NCBI GenBank assembly: GCA_946965045.2
Contig: OX337241.1
Coordinates: 372,001 to 436,000 of the forward strand
Direction: 5' to 3'
Origin: Epithemia pelagica
Taxonomy: Eukaryota > Bacillariophyta > Bacillariophyceae > Surirellales > Surirellaceae
DNA length: 64,000 bases
Made by a program: the position numbers and the translations under genes. The first letter of the stretch is position 1. Each line of letters opens with the position of its first letter. Under the pieces are notes generated by a model. The model saw only the letters and a program-made list of their open reading frames with translations, was not told the DNA's origin and did not search any database. Positions 63,801-64,000 of this stretch are shown here, piece by piece.

Positions 63801-64000
63801 ACTGCAATGCACTTTGGGTGCGGCAACTTTGATGGTATACTTGTTCCTGTTCGACTTGAGGCTATTGTACTATAAGATTTGTCGCCATTTGTTTCGCGTG
63901 AGAACAACTCTAGTATCCAAAGGTTTTGGAATGTGAAACTGTTGTCACTTATTAACCACGCCATAAGGTAGATGATGATGCAATGCAATTTGGTTCGGTA
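57871..64000. repeat. 176-bp tandem satellite array (about 35 units, continues past the window)
   Basis: The anchor TTTTGGAATGTG recurs at 176-bp steps from about 57885 to 63923, about 35 copies plus a partial one. Two units are only 115 bp long. Key landmarks in each unit are GTCCACGCCATAAGG, GCAATGCAATTTGGG, GATGGTATACTTGTTCCTG, GTACTATAAGATTTGTCGCC and GAGAACAACTCTAG. Units differ by point changes and by blocks of linked variants (for example CTATCTGAAACTG versus GTAGCTGATAATG). Composition is AT-richer than the genes. Weak open frames exist on both strands only because the unit has few stops. Length and homogeneity resemble centromeric or subtelomeric satellites. Confidence 0.95.

Noticed and set aside
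57871-64000. CRISPR-like or coding interpretation of the 176-bp repeats
   Set aside because: Repeats are contiguous without unique spacers, the host is eukaryotic, and frames shift with every unit, so neither a CRISPR array nor a repeat protein fits.

Overview
This is nuclear DNA of a eukaryotic microalga, most likely a pennate diatom. The evidence is the gene set and style: an HSF-type transcription factor with a glutamine-rich tail, a PAS-domain regulator, a plastid PAP/fibrillin with a secretory presequence, a MIF tautomerase with a long secretory leader, large mitochondrial-type PPR proteins, and short GT-AG introns (about 90-350 nt) in otherwise long open frames rich in CAA, ACC and GAC triplets. 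I cannot name the species from sequence alone.

Region 1 to about 16 kb: a 5'-truncated sorting nexin (PXA/PX/Nexin_C) on the + strand; tail-to-tail with it a three-exon PAS regulator; a long non-coding stretch; an orphan two-exon gene; and a broken-looking minus-strand frame with a TM segment and the start of a PXA domain. Region 15.9-28 kb: a type II membrane sulfotransferase, a small secreted protein, a very large beta-helix protein head-to-head (69 bp between start codons) with a tyrosine/dual-specificity phosphatase, and a three-exon membrane J-like protein whose J domain stops just after HPD. Region 28.6-43 kb: HSF, a three-exon MIF homologue, a two-exon PP1 catalytic subunit, a PPR protein, PAP/fibrillin and an ankyrin-type protein. 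Region 43-56 kb: a second PPR protein with the same layout as the first, SEC63 (two exons), a FadH-type 2,4-dienoyl-CoA reductase and a DOMON/copper-monooxygenase/multi-TM fusion interrupted by one in-frame stop.

From 56.4 kb the character changes. A 1.5-kb patchwork joins an inverted 369-bp copy of the reductase gene from this same window, a piece of mitochondrial cytochrome b (a NUMT), and a 619-bp copy of the end of the J-like gene from 30 kb away. It is followed by a possible reverse-transcriptase scrap and then by more than 6.1 kb of a 176-bp satellite that runs off the end of the window. This looks like the edge of a heterochromatic block (centromeric, pericentromeric or subtelomeric) whose border was built by repair or insertion of captured DNA.

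The genes do not form a pathway; they are an ordinary mixture of unrelated diatom genes. Functional links that can be drawn are loose: SEC63 and the J-like protein both belong to ER/membrane chaperone biology, the two PPR proteins to organelle RNA metabolism, and PAP/fibrillin and perhaps MIF to the plastid. Exon joins below were deduced by hand from GT/AG sites, reading phase and family similarity.
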